From: Anticarsia gemmatalis
Lineage: Eukaryota; Arthropoda; Insecta; Lepidoptera; Erebidae
Assembly (NCBI RefSeq): GCF_050436995.1
Contig: NC_134766.1
Span: 7,502,001 to 7,566,000, forward strand
DNA: 64,000 nucleotides
Direction: 5' to 3'
Positions within the stretch are counted from its first letter, which is position 1; the number at the start of each line of letters is the position of its first letter. Below are positions 1 to 13,107 of the stretch, piece by piece. The notes beneath the pieces were generated by a model that saw only the letters and a program-made list of their open reading frames with translations, was not told the DNA's origin and searched no databases. The translations under genes were made by a program, and so were the position numbers.

Positions 1-141
1 TGCGAAATTGATCTCGTTTTTGTATACTTTAAACCCTTAAGAAAAAAATCGCATTTAATTTTTTTCTAAATAATTAATTAAATTATATAAAAGCTCTTAA
101 ATTATTGCAGAAGCTAAAAATAATATTTGTATAAAACTCAC

Positions 142-543
142 CTCGCCATTTTTGTCCGACTTCTTACATACATCGATGAATTTTTTAACTTGCTCTAAGG
201 ACGGGATCTCGAATTCTTCTACAGGCACTTCTGACCACCTTAACCTGGCAATATCATCCACTGGAGGTTTTTTACCAGCTGTCAGTGTTACCAAGTGCGT
301 AATTCCTTGATTGACCAAGAATTTCAAATTCTCCTTATTTCTAGGAAAAGCCATAGCTGCTAATTTCTTCGGGATTACCCATGAGAATTTCAATGGTGGA
401 TATGCGTCGACTTCAATTTCTGGGAAAGGGTTCTCGGGTATAATAACTGTTAATTCATTCCTTATTTCTTTTCTTGCTCCCGCCAAACTTTTGTCGTCCG
501 TGATATCCTCCATTCTGGATATAACTTGAGATTCCTCACCCAT
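142..543 (-). CDS. DUSP23-like dual-specificity phosphatase, first coding exon (partial)
   Basis: Encodes 134 aa ending at a donor (GAG|GTGAGT, exon edge at 142). From about residue 48 the protein reads PPLKFSWVIPKKLAAMAFPR, then a segment with NQGITHLVTLT; this matches the N-terminal half of DUSP23/VHZ, a small atypical cytosolic phosphatase. The catalytic P-loop (HCxxGxxR) is not present and should lie in the next exon, left of the window, so activity cannot be judged. I chose the ATG at 543: upstream in frame there is only a GTG at 570 and then a stop, with no other ATG. The first 47 residues are acidic and lysine-rich and absent from vertebrate DUSP23 as I know it. The family assignment is from sequence pattern only. 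Confidence 0.8.
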
Positions 544-2191
544 GGCTGTTTTACTTGTTGTCACTGCCACAAAAGAAGAAATAAATTTTCGCGCGCAATA
601 TTTGACAATTTATTTTTTTATTTTATAAGAGACACAGGTGTTGACAGTTAATGCCGCGCTTGACCATCTACCGCGGTTTTTGCGTGTAAACTGACTGCGT
701 GGTAAGGTCGGGAAAGAGTTGGCACCGACCTCACTGGAGGATGTAACATTTATTTCTGGAGTTTCTTATGTTTACAACGATCAATATCTAGCGTCAAACA
801 TTAAGATTTACGATTCTCAACCTTAGAAAATAAAAAGTTTTTGGTGTCAATGCTCTTCTTATTGTTGAAAGGTTGTTCTTAAATTATAATTTTGCTAAAA
901 GATGATGGTTTTAATTTTGTGCGACGTTTTGAGATAGAGTTACTGTTGTGAATGACGTACAATTGATCTGTAAACAGAGACTTAAATATAGAGATTACGG
1001 ATGTAGAGCAATAATAAAGTTATGGGATCGCGAGAACAACAACGTGTTATATGTACGAAATAGATTAAGATGATGTTTTGGAAGTTGGCATCGCTAATCT
1101 TAACAGAGAATTAATTACTAAATGCATACAGTGAATGCCTGCATCAGACAGCATTTATCGTATTTACGTAAATAAAATCCATTTCATAAATAATTTATAT
1201 TTTATAATGGCACGCTTAGGTCTCTATAAATACTACCTCTAGACACCCTAAAAGAGGTTTTGCTAGAATTTTTAAGTTACTTTTTTAAAGAACTTTGGAC
1301 ATTATTATTACAAAGAAATATAGATTTTCGGGAAAGATACTCGCAATTTAAATCGTAAGGATTTATTTTAGCATTATATTCTCATTTAAAAACTTACCTA
1401 AATGTTATATTGTTACGAACACAAACAATATCTCCGTATCGAAAGACAGACTGACAAAGATTACTAAACGTGACTGAATCAAGCCAAATACTAACGACCC
1501 CCCAAAATGGACGCATTGGATATTACAATGCACCTGTCAAGCCTAGCTTATGAATTAACAGTTAAAAGTCAACCAAAAACATACTTTATTGACCGGTAAT
1601 AGAGTTGAAAATCCCTTTATCAATTTGAATAGTCTCCCTGAATTAGGTTTTAAAGGAAAATAGGTCTTATTTTTGTCGTTAAAGAGGTTATGTTTGTTTG
1701 TATAACAAAGGTAGGTGTTTGAACGTTGAACTCTCACAGTTCAAGGGATGTTTCTTCGCCAGACATTTTGACGTCTACGAAGACAACTGCCAAAAGAGCG
1801 TTTAAATAATATTAATTGTATTTATTTCTATAGTGATCTGTTACTAATATTAATTAGTTTTGTTGTTAATTGTTATATTAAGTGCAAGTCTGTAATGTAC
1901 TGCCAAAATAGAATTGGCTAAAATAGTTTTCGTTTCGGATGATTTGCGCTAAGATAATAAATAGCCCAGCAGATATTAATCATCTCTCTCTCATAATAAG
2001 AAATGCTAAAGCTTATGAATAAAATCATCATGAGGTAGGGCGCTTAATTACTTACGTATTCTCGGATCTACATAGTATAATCATTGCGTAGGTACGTTTA
2101 TTTAGAAAACAAAAGGTAATGGCGGGATTACAGATCTTTTTTTTAAGAACGCTGATGAAATAGTGTAATATGTTATTTTCATTTTAACTGC
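544..2191. other. Upstream flank of the DUSP23-like gene
   Basis: This should hold the 5' UTR and promoter of the minus-strand phosphatase gene, probably within 571-760, which is the least AT-rich part. No TATA box or initiator can be assigned. The rest is AT-rich with no coding signal and no repeat that I recognise. Confidence 0.4.
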
Positions 2192-2475
2192 ACGTTTGGC
2201 GCAGTTGTTAAAGTGGTCACCTCGCTGCAATAACAGTAGCGCCGCGTGTGGTGAGTTCGAATCCTACCCGGGACAAATCTTTGTGTCATGAGCACGAGTA
2301 TTTGTTTTGAGCCTGGTTGTCAATTTATCTATGTAAGTATGTATTTAGAAGTATATAAGTACATAATAATATGTTTATCAGTTATTTGGTTACCATAGTA
2401 CAAACTCTGCTTAGTTTGGAATCGAATGACCGTGTGTGAAATGTCCAATGATATTTAATTATTTATATTTATTTC
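2192..2475 (+). repeat. tRNA-derived SINE, family A (near full length)
   Basis: It begins with a tRNA-like head: an A-box-like ggcgcagttgttaaag and a B-box-like gagttcgaatcc. A conserved body follows (gagcacgagtatttgtt, then ttatcagttatttggttacc) and the 3' end is atatttaattatttatattt. The same body recurs at 38961, 41895-42172 and 61480, which shows that it is a dispersed family. I know this SINE from noctuid moths. It is not a tRNA gene, because the anticodon arm and acceptor stem do not pair. Confidence 0.85.
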
Positions 2476-2740
2476 AAAATGTTAAAAGTCTTCAAATCAA
2501 AATAGCCTCATCCAAAACGGCTCAGTAGTATTAGATAAAATCGTTGACATTAATAAAGTGGGACATCCCGTGCAAATTCGTACAGTTGGCATACAACGCT
2601 TGTCAATCATCAGTTGGCTGCTTCCTCTTCCACATGCCTAGCATCAATGGAATCGGCCATAAATAATATCGATCGAAAAGGAAATAGAATGTTTGTGTCA
2701 CGTGAATTACATTGTGTAATACTTTCGTTACGATATTGAT

Positions 2741-2985
2741 AGCGTGTTCGGGTCAGTGATTCGATGCCCTGTTCTGACAGGAAATAAAAATTTCGGGCGT
2801 TTATGTTTGGCAAGCTTTATGTTTGCTAGGGCAAGTAGAAAATTGTAGGAAGGTACCTACATTATATAAAAATTCATTACTTTACTAATAGAGCGTATAC
2901 CTATGGGTCGATGGTTCGATTCCGTGTTTTGACAGGAAATGACATTATAGGCGTTTATATTAAGGCTGGCTAGACTAAATTAAAA
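2741..2985 (+). repeat. Two diverged direct copies of a tRNA-like remnant
   Basis: Two segments (about 2741-2815 and 2890-2975) share the order 'B-box-like ttcgat, then ttgacaggaaat or ctgacaggaaat, then ggcgtttat, then a ggcaagc- or ggctggc-like end'. They look like old SINE remnants in direct orientation. The flanking AT-rich DNA from 2986 to 3649 shows nothing else recognisable. Confidence 0.4.
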
Positions 2986-3818
2986 TTTTCATTCTTCTAC
3001 AAATAAAATGGGATAGTAGGATTCAGATCAAAACATCGCTAACCTTGGTTTCAAAACCGAGACATCTTCATCGCTTTTCTTAGTAACATTTATCTAATTT
3101 AACCTTGATTCCCTTTAACATGTAATCTTTAGAATCAAAGTATATTTCAAGTTCAAATTGACCTAACACGTGAACAGCTATCTAATTTTAAATTCTTACG
3201 TCAGGTGAAAACTGTTCGCAGCTAACGAAATTCGACCATTGCTACAAGAAAATAAAGTTCAAATTTGAAATTTAATAGGTTGTAGTAAAATGGCTGATTG
3301 TCTCATTTCCTGAACCATTTCTCTTTGATTTGACGTCATCAGATGATATAAATTTTACACGTTCTCTTGACACACATAACAAGCACGTGTAGGAAACGAT
3401 GTATTTAATCATACAGAAATAATTTTATATTGAAAATTTTGTGTTTTTATTTTTCACGGATATTTTTTTAGTAGGCTAGGTACAAATTTCCTCGCGCCAG
3501 ACCTGAGCTTTTGATGAAAGCTCAGCATTAAAAAAATATGTACGGTAGTCGAGGAAGGTACAATTTTATTATTATTTTTTACATCTCAGCGTGTGATGGA
3601 GTTTTTTTGAAAAATATGTAGGTCTAGTATGTATTATCTGACACACAGATCGACGGTCCCTACGTACATTCCCTCAAGTGGTGCTTACGGGATTTGTCTT
3701 TTTTGTTTCCGTGACCTTCCGGGGGTCATACACTTTCGATTGATTAAAAAAAAAATAGTAAAAATGCTTTAATTCTACCCTAAATCAACACTCGACAAAC
3801 CCCAGAACTACAACACTT

Positions 3819-3863
3819 CCAATGTAAAATGTCACTAGTGAGAGTTAAGACATTTTACATTGG
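3819..3863. repeat. Perfect 15-bp hairpin
   Basis: ccaatgtaaaatgtc (3819-3833) is exactly inverted at 3849-3863 with a 15-nt spacer. Related 'ttaagt/acttaa' and 'attttacat' words recur in the following 450 bp, so this may be part of a terminal structure of the surrounding element. Confidence 0.6.
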
Positions 3864-4437
3864 CAAGTCAACAACACCCCCGCGCGCCTCCCCCGTAACT
3901 CCCACATGCGGACTTGTTTCGCTCGCGCAAAAAAAGAAAATGAAAAATGTAAAAGATAAAGGTAAAACCATCAAAATATCATCAGGTAATCTGAATTTGA
4001 CGTTTTATTTTATTGTACCTTCTTTAAATTTAATTATTAGTCAGTAAAAAGTATATTTTTAATTACATTATCAACTTAAATTACTTTTTTGGTAATCTAA
4101 ACAAGCTTTATTCAATTCCGACGTAATTAGTCGCTTTTGGTTGTTACGTTATTTTACTTGGGAATGTTTGAATCAAAAAGTCTTAAGTGTTACATAAGTG
4201 TTTTTACGTGGGAGAACATTTACTACTGTTTTAAGTAACTGCCACTTAAGTTATTTTACATCGGGAATATTAAATTAAAAATGTAAGTAATTACCATTTC
4301 TGTTATTTTACGTTGTTTTTTGTTATTTTTTTTAGGTCTATTTTCGCTAGTATCAAAAGATGAACAGTAAACCGTGGCTCAAATCCATGCAAAAATGAGT
4401 CCTACGCCACCCTCAGCTCCATTAGTTTCAAATTTGC

Positions 4438-6240
4438 TCAGTGACAAAATACTGTCAGATTCAGGTATAGTAGAAATATTGGAATCGTCACAACCGACGT
4501 CTTCTCTTTGGCTCCAGGGGATTTCTCAATCACCTTCCAAACATCGTGTTCCTTCATGGACTCCAACTCCCGCTTCATCGCTGCTATCCACTCATGGCTA
4601 TCAGGTCTTCGAAGAACTTCTTCGTACGAACGTGGTTCTTCCTCTAACTTGCATGTACTGTTGTAGCAATATAGTCCACTTTGTGCGCTACGAAGCCTAT
4701 TCCTCAGAGGATACCTAGGCTCTTCCTCGATATTCACACTTACTGTTCTGACTCTTGTATCACAATGTTCAGCATCAGATTCATTTGAATTTACAGGCTC
4801 CACAGATTCAACACAAGGATCTGTATCCACATCTGCTGAGTTTGAGCATCTTCAATACTGTCTGCGTATGTCAGACGTGTTTCGTTCTCCACATGCCTCA
4901 CGAAGTCTTTGAAAAAGTTCAAAGCTTGAGACTTCTCCCTGATAAAGAAGTTTACAAGTGAAATCGTCTACTATTACGAACATGTTACGAGCTCCACCAT
5001 AAGAACGTTCCGACATGGGACCACACAAATCAGCATGTAATAAACTGAGTTTGTCTTTCGCTCGCCTTGCTTCACCCTTTGGAAAAGGTAATCTATGTGC
5101 CTTACCTCTTATACAAGCAGCACAAGGTTCCATTACACTTTTACCTCCAACCTCGATGTTAGGCAACTTCCGTAAATCATTCAAGTTAACATGCCCTAAT
5201 CTACGATGCCAAAGTGCCAACGAGTCTTCAACTTGAACCGTAGCCAAAGCACCATCTACAATAGCAAAACAATCATCCAACTTATAGATACCTGGGACTT
5301 CACTAGCAGTAACCACAAGTTTACTCGTTATCTCGCTTATCGATTGGTGAAACATCCTACAGCCATCAGAATCAAAAATAACTCTCCATCAATTCTGTGC
5401 CAACTTAGATACCGACAAAAGATTAACTTTCAAGCCAGGCACAAAGAAAAACTCCTTTCATATTAACTATAATATCACCTTTGCCTTCACTTGACATTCT
5501 ATCATCATTTGCACACGTCACAACATTCTTATCAGTAACCTTAAAGTCTCTAAACCACTGCTTCTGAAAACTCATGTGTGTCGAGGCTCCACTATCGAGA
5601 TAAAACGTCGAGGGGCTGAAGGATTTGTGCACCGACAGTGAACACTTGAAGACCATAACGCAACTTTCTTCGACTTCTAGGAAGCCGTTGGTAAGCGTGC
5701 ACCACATCCTTGTCCAGCATCGGGCAATCGGACTTCTTATGACCTTTCTGTCCACATTAAAAGCACTTGAGCCTTAATACTGACTGTTGTTTCTTCACTA
5801 CTAAAGCCGAGTTCGACGAGGAATAATTTGAAGAGCTCTGAGCGCTATCTTCTTGTAGAAGCTTTTGCCGAACATTTTGAGAAGTAATCTTCATTCCTGA
5901 ATGCTCTAGTGCCATCCGTAATGGTCGGTAAACATCAGGCATACCTCGCAAAAGTACCACGGCAAACAAATTGATTTCTTTACGCTTTTGAGCGTGACTC
6001 ATGACAGCAGATCGGTGGTTTTCCAGCTTCTCATCCAAGAGACAATTCATCAGAGTTATGCGCCTATTTATTGCCTTGTCTTCAAAAATTATTGTTAATG
6101 CATCCCACACTTCTTTTGCGTAAGTAAGATTTTGAACATACGGATACAGATGAGATTCTAAGTAAAGGCATATTAACGTGTATGCTTCTTGATCCTTCTC
6201 GATCTTGGCTTCATCATCCTTCTTTGGAAGTGTTGACGTA
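4438..6240 (-). pseudogene. Decayed Ty1/Copia gag-pol fragment
   Basis: Read on the minus strand, the order is that of a Copia element. Gag comes first (from about 6240, continuing in 6110-5757 with MWDALTIIFEDK). An aspartic protease follows, with LDSGASTH in 5755-5423. Then comes the GAG-pre-integrase zinc region (HRRLGH and CAACIRGKAH in 5355-4852) and the first part of integrase (LLHADLCGPM). Next is the linker before reverse transcriptase (YPLRNR, then SYEEVLRRPDSHEWIAAMKREL in 4830-4438). The integrase core and all of RT and RNase H after its first residues are missing, and frames break near 5756, 5400 and 4850. No LTRs were found. It cannot move by itself. Confidence 0.85.
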
Positions 6241-6779
6241 TACTTGAATCATTTTTCTCGAGAAACCATATTCAACAAGTACCTAATTATGATTGCTCAA
6301 TATTATTACTATGTAATATTTTATATCTTTATGATGAAGAAAAGGGTTGCCTATTGTGAATTTAATAAAAAAAGTTTTTAAAATATTTATTTTTATTTTA
6401 TTATCAGCCCTTACCTCATAGCTCCCAGTATGAAAACACCGTAAATCAATATTATACTCAACGTAAAATTTTGTAAAAGGCAGTTACAATTTAGATCGTT
6501 GTTCAATCCCCCATGTAAAGATCAGTAAGTACCACTTAGGTAAATGCTAGTCGGAATGTTTCCGATCTAAAACGACGGTTGTGACCAATGGTACATAAAA
6601 TGAATATATTTTAACGTTTTTATTTAATTTTCTCATAAAAGACAACAAATAAAGACTTCGTGCAAAATTTCATAGCTCTGCGATTGATAAAACTTGAGAT
6701 ACAAGTGTTTGAAACTTCAAACAGCTCTCCTGTAAAATTTGCGTTTTGCAATTAGGTTATTGTACGTAGGGACCGTCGA

Positions 6780-9333
6780 GATAATAACGTAGGTATAAGA
6801 TACTTTTTACTACGGGAAATTTGTTCACACGGACGAAATCGCATGCACAAACTATGTAGTTTATTCTAAAGTGTTAAATCTATTTTCGGTAACACGAGAC
6901 AAAACAGACAATGTTGTTATTGCGATACATCTTCACTGGATTCAAGTGTCTTGCGATCGCATCATTCATTCATTGCAGTTATTTTTAGTGATTAGATATG
7001 TATACGTAAATAGCGAGCATTTTATTGAAACATACGTTTTCATTTGAAAATGTTCTGTCATGTTTTCACGGTTAACAAACGGTAGACTTCGATACCGGGA
7101 CCAAAATATAAGTACTTATGCTACCTCTATTTAAAAAAAAATGTATATGCAAGTACTACCTACTACTAGTAGTACCTACTTAACTCGTGCCGTTTTCGTA
7201 AAGTGAAGAAGCTTTTTAGTGCACATTCAATTCAACGGCGCAATTAGTAGTATCGGCCGTAGGAGCTCATTTTTAATGTCAAGTTCGATACTTAGTAGTA
7301 CCGACTGTAGAAAATCGAGCTAAAGGTTCTACTAACTACCTTTCGAAAGAAGGGATTTAATGAAGTTAGGAAAAGGTAACCATGAAACAGGCCTCTCCTT
7401 AACCTTCAACTGAAGACCTAAGGTTATTTTAAAGAGAGGAAACCCTCCATTAACCTTGTGAGTTCTTTAACACGCGACATTATGAACAAAACATACAAAT
7501 TGGCAACACATTACAAATAATTTCTGTATCAAGTGACGGGTACCATTAATTTCTATGTTGACAGAAACAAGCCGTTATAATAATGTATCAGAGAATTGTA
7601 GATTTTTGGCAGTACTGTCCAGTCCATTAAAATTAAAAATTACTTAAAAATACACAAATTGTCTGTTTGCCCTTTCTAGACAGGGCTTAAAAAAATCATG
7701 AAATGACGTCATGATATATTATTAGACGTTTTTTTGTAAATGTGTGTGTTAGAAAGACATATCACGGAAATTGCTACCCTATTTCATCAAAAATAAGATC
7801 CATTGTTAAATATGTCACTACGAATTGTTCGCGACGTAGTTAATTTCCTATGACTTTAAAATATTTTGTTCTAAAATTGTCCTTAGGTTAAAACGATACG
7901 ACTGTTTGGTATTAAGTATGTGGTTTTCTACACATCAACGCAAGACAACTTTTTCCCCCAATAGAGAATTTTTACATTGGAATTTAGAAATCACTGATTG
8001 ACGTAACTCGAACCCAGTCAAAACTGGTAGCATTTACCACCGTTTCCCCACAACCAGTATTTCAACAAAGGCAGGAAGAGTAATAAAAATACATCAAAAT
8101 TAAATATAATATATTTTATTATAACACAAGTATACTAGCTTACATGTGTAAATATCAACTATGTATAATCGCTTGACTATAACAATATTTTGGACAACGT
8201 TTTGAGCCAATCAGCTAAATTATTGGAAAATTTCGTGCAATTTTTCATCTCAAATTTTGAAATTTTGTTTCTCATAGCAAGAGTGGAGGACTGCAGAAAT
8301 GGAAATTCGTAAAGCCTCTAAAGCATGGCGTATTTTCTAATTGGTCATTAAAACGAATTTGTCTATTTTAGCGAAAATTTGAATATTTAATAAATTGGTC
8401 AGTAAAAAAACTGTTTTTCATGCAGTCTCCTTTAAATGCTAGACGTTTGATATTTCACATAATAAACTATTTTTAAGTACATTTCATTTTGATTCGAAGA
8501 TCACAGAATGTCAATAAGTAAAAAGAATACTGTTTTACAAATACATCATAAATACTTGGAATGCTGAAAAATCTATCATAGACTAAAAAACAAATGGTGA
8601 TATTTTTTTCAGCCTTTACACAAAAAATCGTTGTAACTCTAAAAAGGTTTTATTCAAGGAATGTTTAAGTACTGGACAGAATTAAAAAATAAAAAATGCA
8701 GTGTTGCAACACTAAAAATGGTGAGACAAAAAACATTGATAAACATAAAAAAAGGTTTTACATATCATCCAAAAACTTAATAATAAAAATTTATATCTAA
8801 ATAATACATTAAATATCGGACGTAACCTAATTAAGTTAAACATAATGAAACGACTGATCTAAATAAATCGATAATTACAATAGTCTTGATATAAACCTAA
8901 TATAAGTTTGTTCATGACGCCATATTAGTATGACGGACAAACTAATTCGACATTTCTCATAATATACGTCACGCACTTTCATATAAAACTCTTAATTAAA
9001 ATTTTGGGAATATTACAATAATATACTAACTCAAAGTAAACTTAATAAGCTCTTTTCGTGTATACCTTTCAACCATAAAACATTTTGTAAAATACATTAG
9101 TCTACGTCCGTGGCTTTGATGCCTATATTTCTTAAACTACTAAACCGATTTTGACAAAACATATCACAGTTCATAAGCTAGAAAAAGAACTTTACAAATG
9201 TGAATGTCCCATCAAAATCTGTCCAGTGATTTCCACGTAAAGCCCGAACAAAACAGACAATTTAAAAATATTATACATACAGTTAAGTAGACATTTCAAC
9301 ATGACGCGTGATTTTACATTCATTCCGTTTAAC
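6780..9333. other. AT-rich intergenic DNA without recognised genes
   Basis: No ORF resembling a protein and no full repeat was recognised. A sequence of the dispersed 'aaactactaaaccgattttga' type lies at about 9107-9275. On the minus strand an AATAAA is present near 8112; it could end a very long par-6 3' UTR, but that is only a possibility. Confidence 0.35.
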
Positions 9334-9400
9334 AACTTACAAATAAGTGGATAGCCTAACTGATGGACACTGAGCTATCCAGCACTTATCTGGAGGTTGT
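9334..9400. repeat. Small inverted-repeat element ('acttatc' family)
   Basis: aacttacaaataagtggatag on the left is inverted, with few mismatches, by ctatccagcacttatctgg on the right. Similar 'agataagt ... acttatc(c/t)agca' structures occur at 12885-12940, 18770-18840, 34970-35150 and 35535-35660, which suggests a degenerate MITE family. Confidence 0.45.
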
Positions 9401-9826
9401 AGAACATTTAAAATATAACAGATATTGTATAGTTAATACGATGGAAGGCACGATATTAGGCCTATTCATGATCCCGTTTTGGTGCAAATACGCTACCCGT
9501 TTATAGTACAACTAAAAACAACATTTTCGTCCGCTCCTATAGGCCATAGCGCGATGTTTGATAACCTATAGCCTAATCATTAATGCAGCTATCGTACACA
9601 AAAAGATTTTTGTAAATCTGGCTAGAAGTTTCTAAGAAAATCGGATTAAAACGAGCAAATTTATTTTCAGTTATATTATAAGTTAAAATACCATAAGTTA
9701 AAAATGGTCGAAATCAATTGCGTTTACATAGCAATTGATTATGATATGTAATGCTCCTTTCGATATGTGTTAAGTGTTAGCTTTATAAATAAATAAGCTA
9801 GAAGAGATTCAAGGCACATTGTCTTT

Positions 9827-10147
9827 TATAATTTGTATGAGGCAACCGAAATAAAACCAGTTGTCAACTGAAATGCAATATTAGTCACGGGTAATTCGAT
9901 TGCTGGTCATAGTTCAATTCCCAGGTATCCATTAAATAGTATTATTGGTATTTTCTAGTTTAGTTTAGAACATTTCCCATTAGCAGCCCGGAGTTTCGTC
10001 ACGTGCCAGGTAAATTGAAATAATCTCGCCCTTTATTATATGGTCACATGGGCCTCTATTTTATGGATTACATTGTTAATAGCGAAACGTCGGTGTATAT
10101 TATACAAATGTATAATATGTAAAATTTCGGTTGCCTCATACACTAAA
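9827..10147. mobile_element. MITE-like element with 18-bp perfect inverted repeats
   Basis: gtatgaggcaaccgaaat (9835-9852) is exactly inverted at 10124-10141. Beyond it gtcttt and aaagac continue the symmetry. A second small palindrome (atattatac, 4-nt loop, inverse) lies at about 10097. There is no coding capacity. The superfamily is unknown because no target duplication could be assigned. Confidence 0.6.
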
Positions 10148-10924
10148 GACTGGAATGTCTTTTTTCAGAATTTTAGTACCAATTAAAAGTCACTTAAATT
10201 AAAATAGCGCTTAAGTTTGTTTGTCTCTAAAGATACAATGTAATACTACTAAGTGTTACTCAAATTTAAGTGACGTTTTAGCGGTATATGTGTCTCACTT
10301 AGGTAAGCCTCACAATTGCAACTGGCCTGACTATGCTATATAAAAATGAACATCTTAAGGCAGACAGAACTTACTCGCGTATTAGTATAAAAGTAAATGT
10401 GTAAACAAATATATGTTTATATTACGTTTTTAACTTGTTCTGTATGTATATTTTTGCTGCTAAAATGATAATTTTTAAGGCGTTTTTATGTAATACGCTA
10501 GGGCTTCAGCATCCGACGGAATATCGTATGGGTGGTGCATAAATGCATCATCATTTATACAAATTGCCGTTACGCGACCAAATTTCTTTCAGGTCATGTA
10601 CAGACCCTTAAAGTTATAAGTACTAGCCAAATAATGTGGAATTGTGAAGTAAATAGCAAATTAACATCAAAATCTATGCTTACATAATTATTTTAGGCCA
10701 AATTCATAAGTACAGATATTTAAAAAATCTGTGATCAAGAACTCACAGTCCACTAGCGCCACGAATAAAAGCGGCGCGATATAGAACTACGCAAACAATA
10801 AGGCATTATTTTCTTATAAAATTATACGATAATTTGACAATTTCATTGTTAATTTATATTTTTATACTTAATATTTATTGTTAGACGAAAATATTTATAA
10901 AGGAACACTGTTTATAGGCATAGA

Positions 10925-11098
10925 GATACAGGTTATTTTTAAAGACTACTCCCGCACTAAGAATTGCTCTTGTGTCGCGAGAATTTATACAAACAACGGA
11001 CACAAAGCACAACCAGACCCGAATGGGAATGGAACCCACGACCTCCCGACGCAATGGTAGCGGCGTGGTAACCTTAACCACTGCGCGGAGTTAGTCAA
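10925..11098 (-). repeat. tRNA-derived SINE, family B
   Basis: Read on the minus strand, the head contains gcgcagtggttaaggtta and ggttccattcc, like polymerase III A and B boxes. The body includes tgtgtccgttgttt and an end like agtagtctttaaaaata. The same body recurs on the minus strand at 45145-45310 and 26545-26640. Confidence 0.75.
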
Positions 11099-13107
11099 CA
11101 CACGTATACAAACGAAACGTGTAGTGTCAACAAAGCATTTAGCCGAGCTGCTGAAGCGGATACAAGGCTTAAGATGCGCATGCAATGTTTTTTTTATTTT
11201 AAAAGCTTTTAACTTCTGTATAGATCTTCAGCTATTCAAAATAAAAGGAGGTTCTTAACTTACTTAGTGAATTTGGAAACGATTAGATAAAATTTTATAA
11301 TACAAATAATCTCTAACTTTCGTTATGGACGAACATACGAATGCTCTTACAACTTTATAAATATTTTCGTCTTTCAATATTTAGATGTTATTATTAATTT
11401 TCTAAGAAACACAAGAATTTCGATTAGCTATAGCACCTTCCATAGGAAGTGGGGAGAACTAACTGTTCAAATAATTTCATAATACATAGTGTTTTCGAGC
11501 GAGTTACATAAAGATTTTAAATTATTCAAAATTGATTAAAACATGTTTTGATCCTTATCATGAAAGAAATATATTATTGAAAATATCTTCCAGGTTTACG
11601 TTTACGAAAAATAAAATTGATTATTATTACATATTATTCTAAATAAATTGTTACAAAAAATAGACAAAATTAAACTATACACAAGTAAACAATTTTTTAC
11701 TAATAGTTCAACATATGTTTGAATATTTATAATGCAAAGCTAATTGGGGCATCGCCCGCGATAACATGTTGCAAACATTATCTCTCAAAACGACAATATT
11801 TTAAGTTATATGTAAAAAAAAACCACCACTCGTACTTTTACATAAAGAATACGAGAGTACCTGTAGCCTAAGTAACGCCATCTATATTCAAAATCTGTAT
11901 GCAACTCGCTCACAACAATGACAATCATATGGATGGAGTTTTCACTTATCCAGTAATAATACAACTAATTTTATTGTCGACAAACTAACGTTTTATAACT
12001 GAGTAGTAATGTTTACTTAAGTTTATTATTTCTTACCGATTTACAATTACTAAGTAAAGTACAACAGAGACTGTCTGTTTTAACCGACTTCAAAATAAAG
12101 TATTCAATTCGACTGTATTTTGTTTTTTTTTTATCTGTGTTAAAAAGAAAGATATACTGCAGTTTAGTGTCTTCTATACAATAAAATTAGTTTTGGAAGT
12201 AATGTAATTTTTTTTTAAATCTATTTATGACACAGAAGCCATATTGTTCCCTAGGGTATAAATCTCTCACTTCACCAAATACCAAAATCGGTTTGGCTGT
12301 TTTCAAGGAAAGAGGGATAAACAAACTTTCACATTTATAAAATGAGAGAACTACCTTTAACCTTATGTTTAATCAAAATCGTTTCAGCAGTTTTGAAGAG
12401 TAACAGTTATTGACTGTCATACTTTACTTGGTAATTATAAAAACTGAATTTTATATTATTCTTTAACTATGTGATCCCAATGACATGAATGAATGGAATA
12501 ATTTAACACACTGAATGAATGGATAGAAGGAATGAACGATGGAATGGAATATAATAAGCCTTCAGATGAAAAATTGAGCTAATTTCAAAGTTTTAGACTA
12601 TAACTATTAAAATATTAGACTGGTTTTAACACTCACAGATAGATTTTTTATTCATTTATTGTATGGTTAGTAGGCAACCCCAACAACCAAGATATATTAG
12701 TAATTAAAGGGCTTTTACCATGGCTGAACTACTGGTACCATAATAAACTACTATTCAGCATGCCCTTAAATTTCAGTTCAAATACCACAAAACGACCACC
12801 CATCCATTGTATGTCCGCGGCATAGTTTACTCAACCCACTGATTGCCTACTGACTGTGTTAAGAGCCTCGTCTTGTAGATAAAAGTGGCAGATACATCAG
12901 TTAAGATCGAATAAAATTGCCAGCACTTATCTGGGAGTGTTAAAACCAATCAAAATTATTTTTGGAATGATCATATCAGACACTAAAGTATTGGATAGTT
13001 ATAAAAAATACTTTACACACATTTTAGGCACAATTATGAATTAATACTACAATTACGGGTCTTTATTATCACATGCAAAATTATTATCTACTTCTTTATG
13101 TGGTACT
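11099..13107. other. AT-rich intergenic DNA
   Basis: No gene was recognised. A degenerate GAATG-rich patch lies at about 12483-12552, and a fragment of the 'acttatc' inverted-repeat family at 12885-12940. Confidence 0.35.

Larger units (their letters stand above)
3650..6779. mobile_element. 3.1-kb segment bounded by 19-bp inverted repeats
   Basis: TCGACGGTCCCTACGTACA at 3650-3668 is exactly inverted at 6761-6779. Outside each copy is TATTATC, directly adjacent on the right and separated by 11 bp on the left, so the inverted similarity once extended further. Inside are a hairpin and a Copia pol remnant. No transposase is visible and no target duplication could be recognised. It may be a DNA transposon that took in a Copia copy. 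Alternatively, two MITE ends may flank unrelated DNA. Confidence 0.5.

Noticed and set aside
97..570. Longer DUSP23 ORF from 570 and down to 97
   Set aside because: The upstream start would be GTG, and residues after position 142 read into the intron past a consensus donor.
2192..2275. tRNA gene candidates (also 11030-11098, 14905-14995, 42090-42172, 45255-45310)
   Set aside because: Only A- and B-box-like words are present, stems do not close, and the same bodies follow each one. These are SINE heads.
4374..5466. Plus-strand ORFs across the Copia remnant (4374-4718, 4755-4961, 5015-5236, 5206-5466)
   Set aside because: These are shadows of the minus-strand Copia frames, where the real protein similarity lies.
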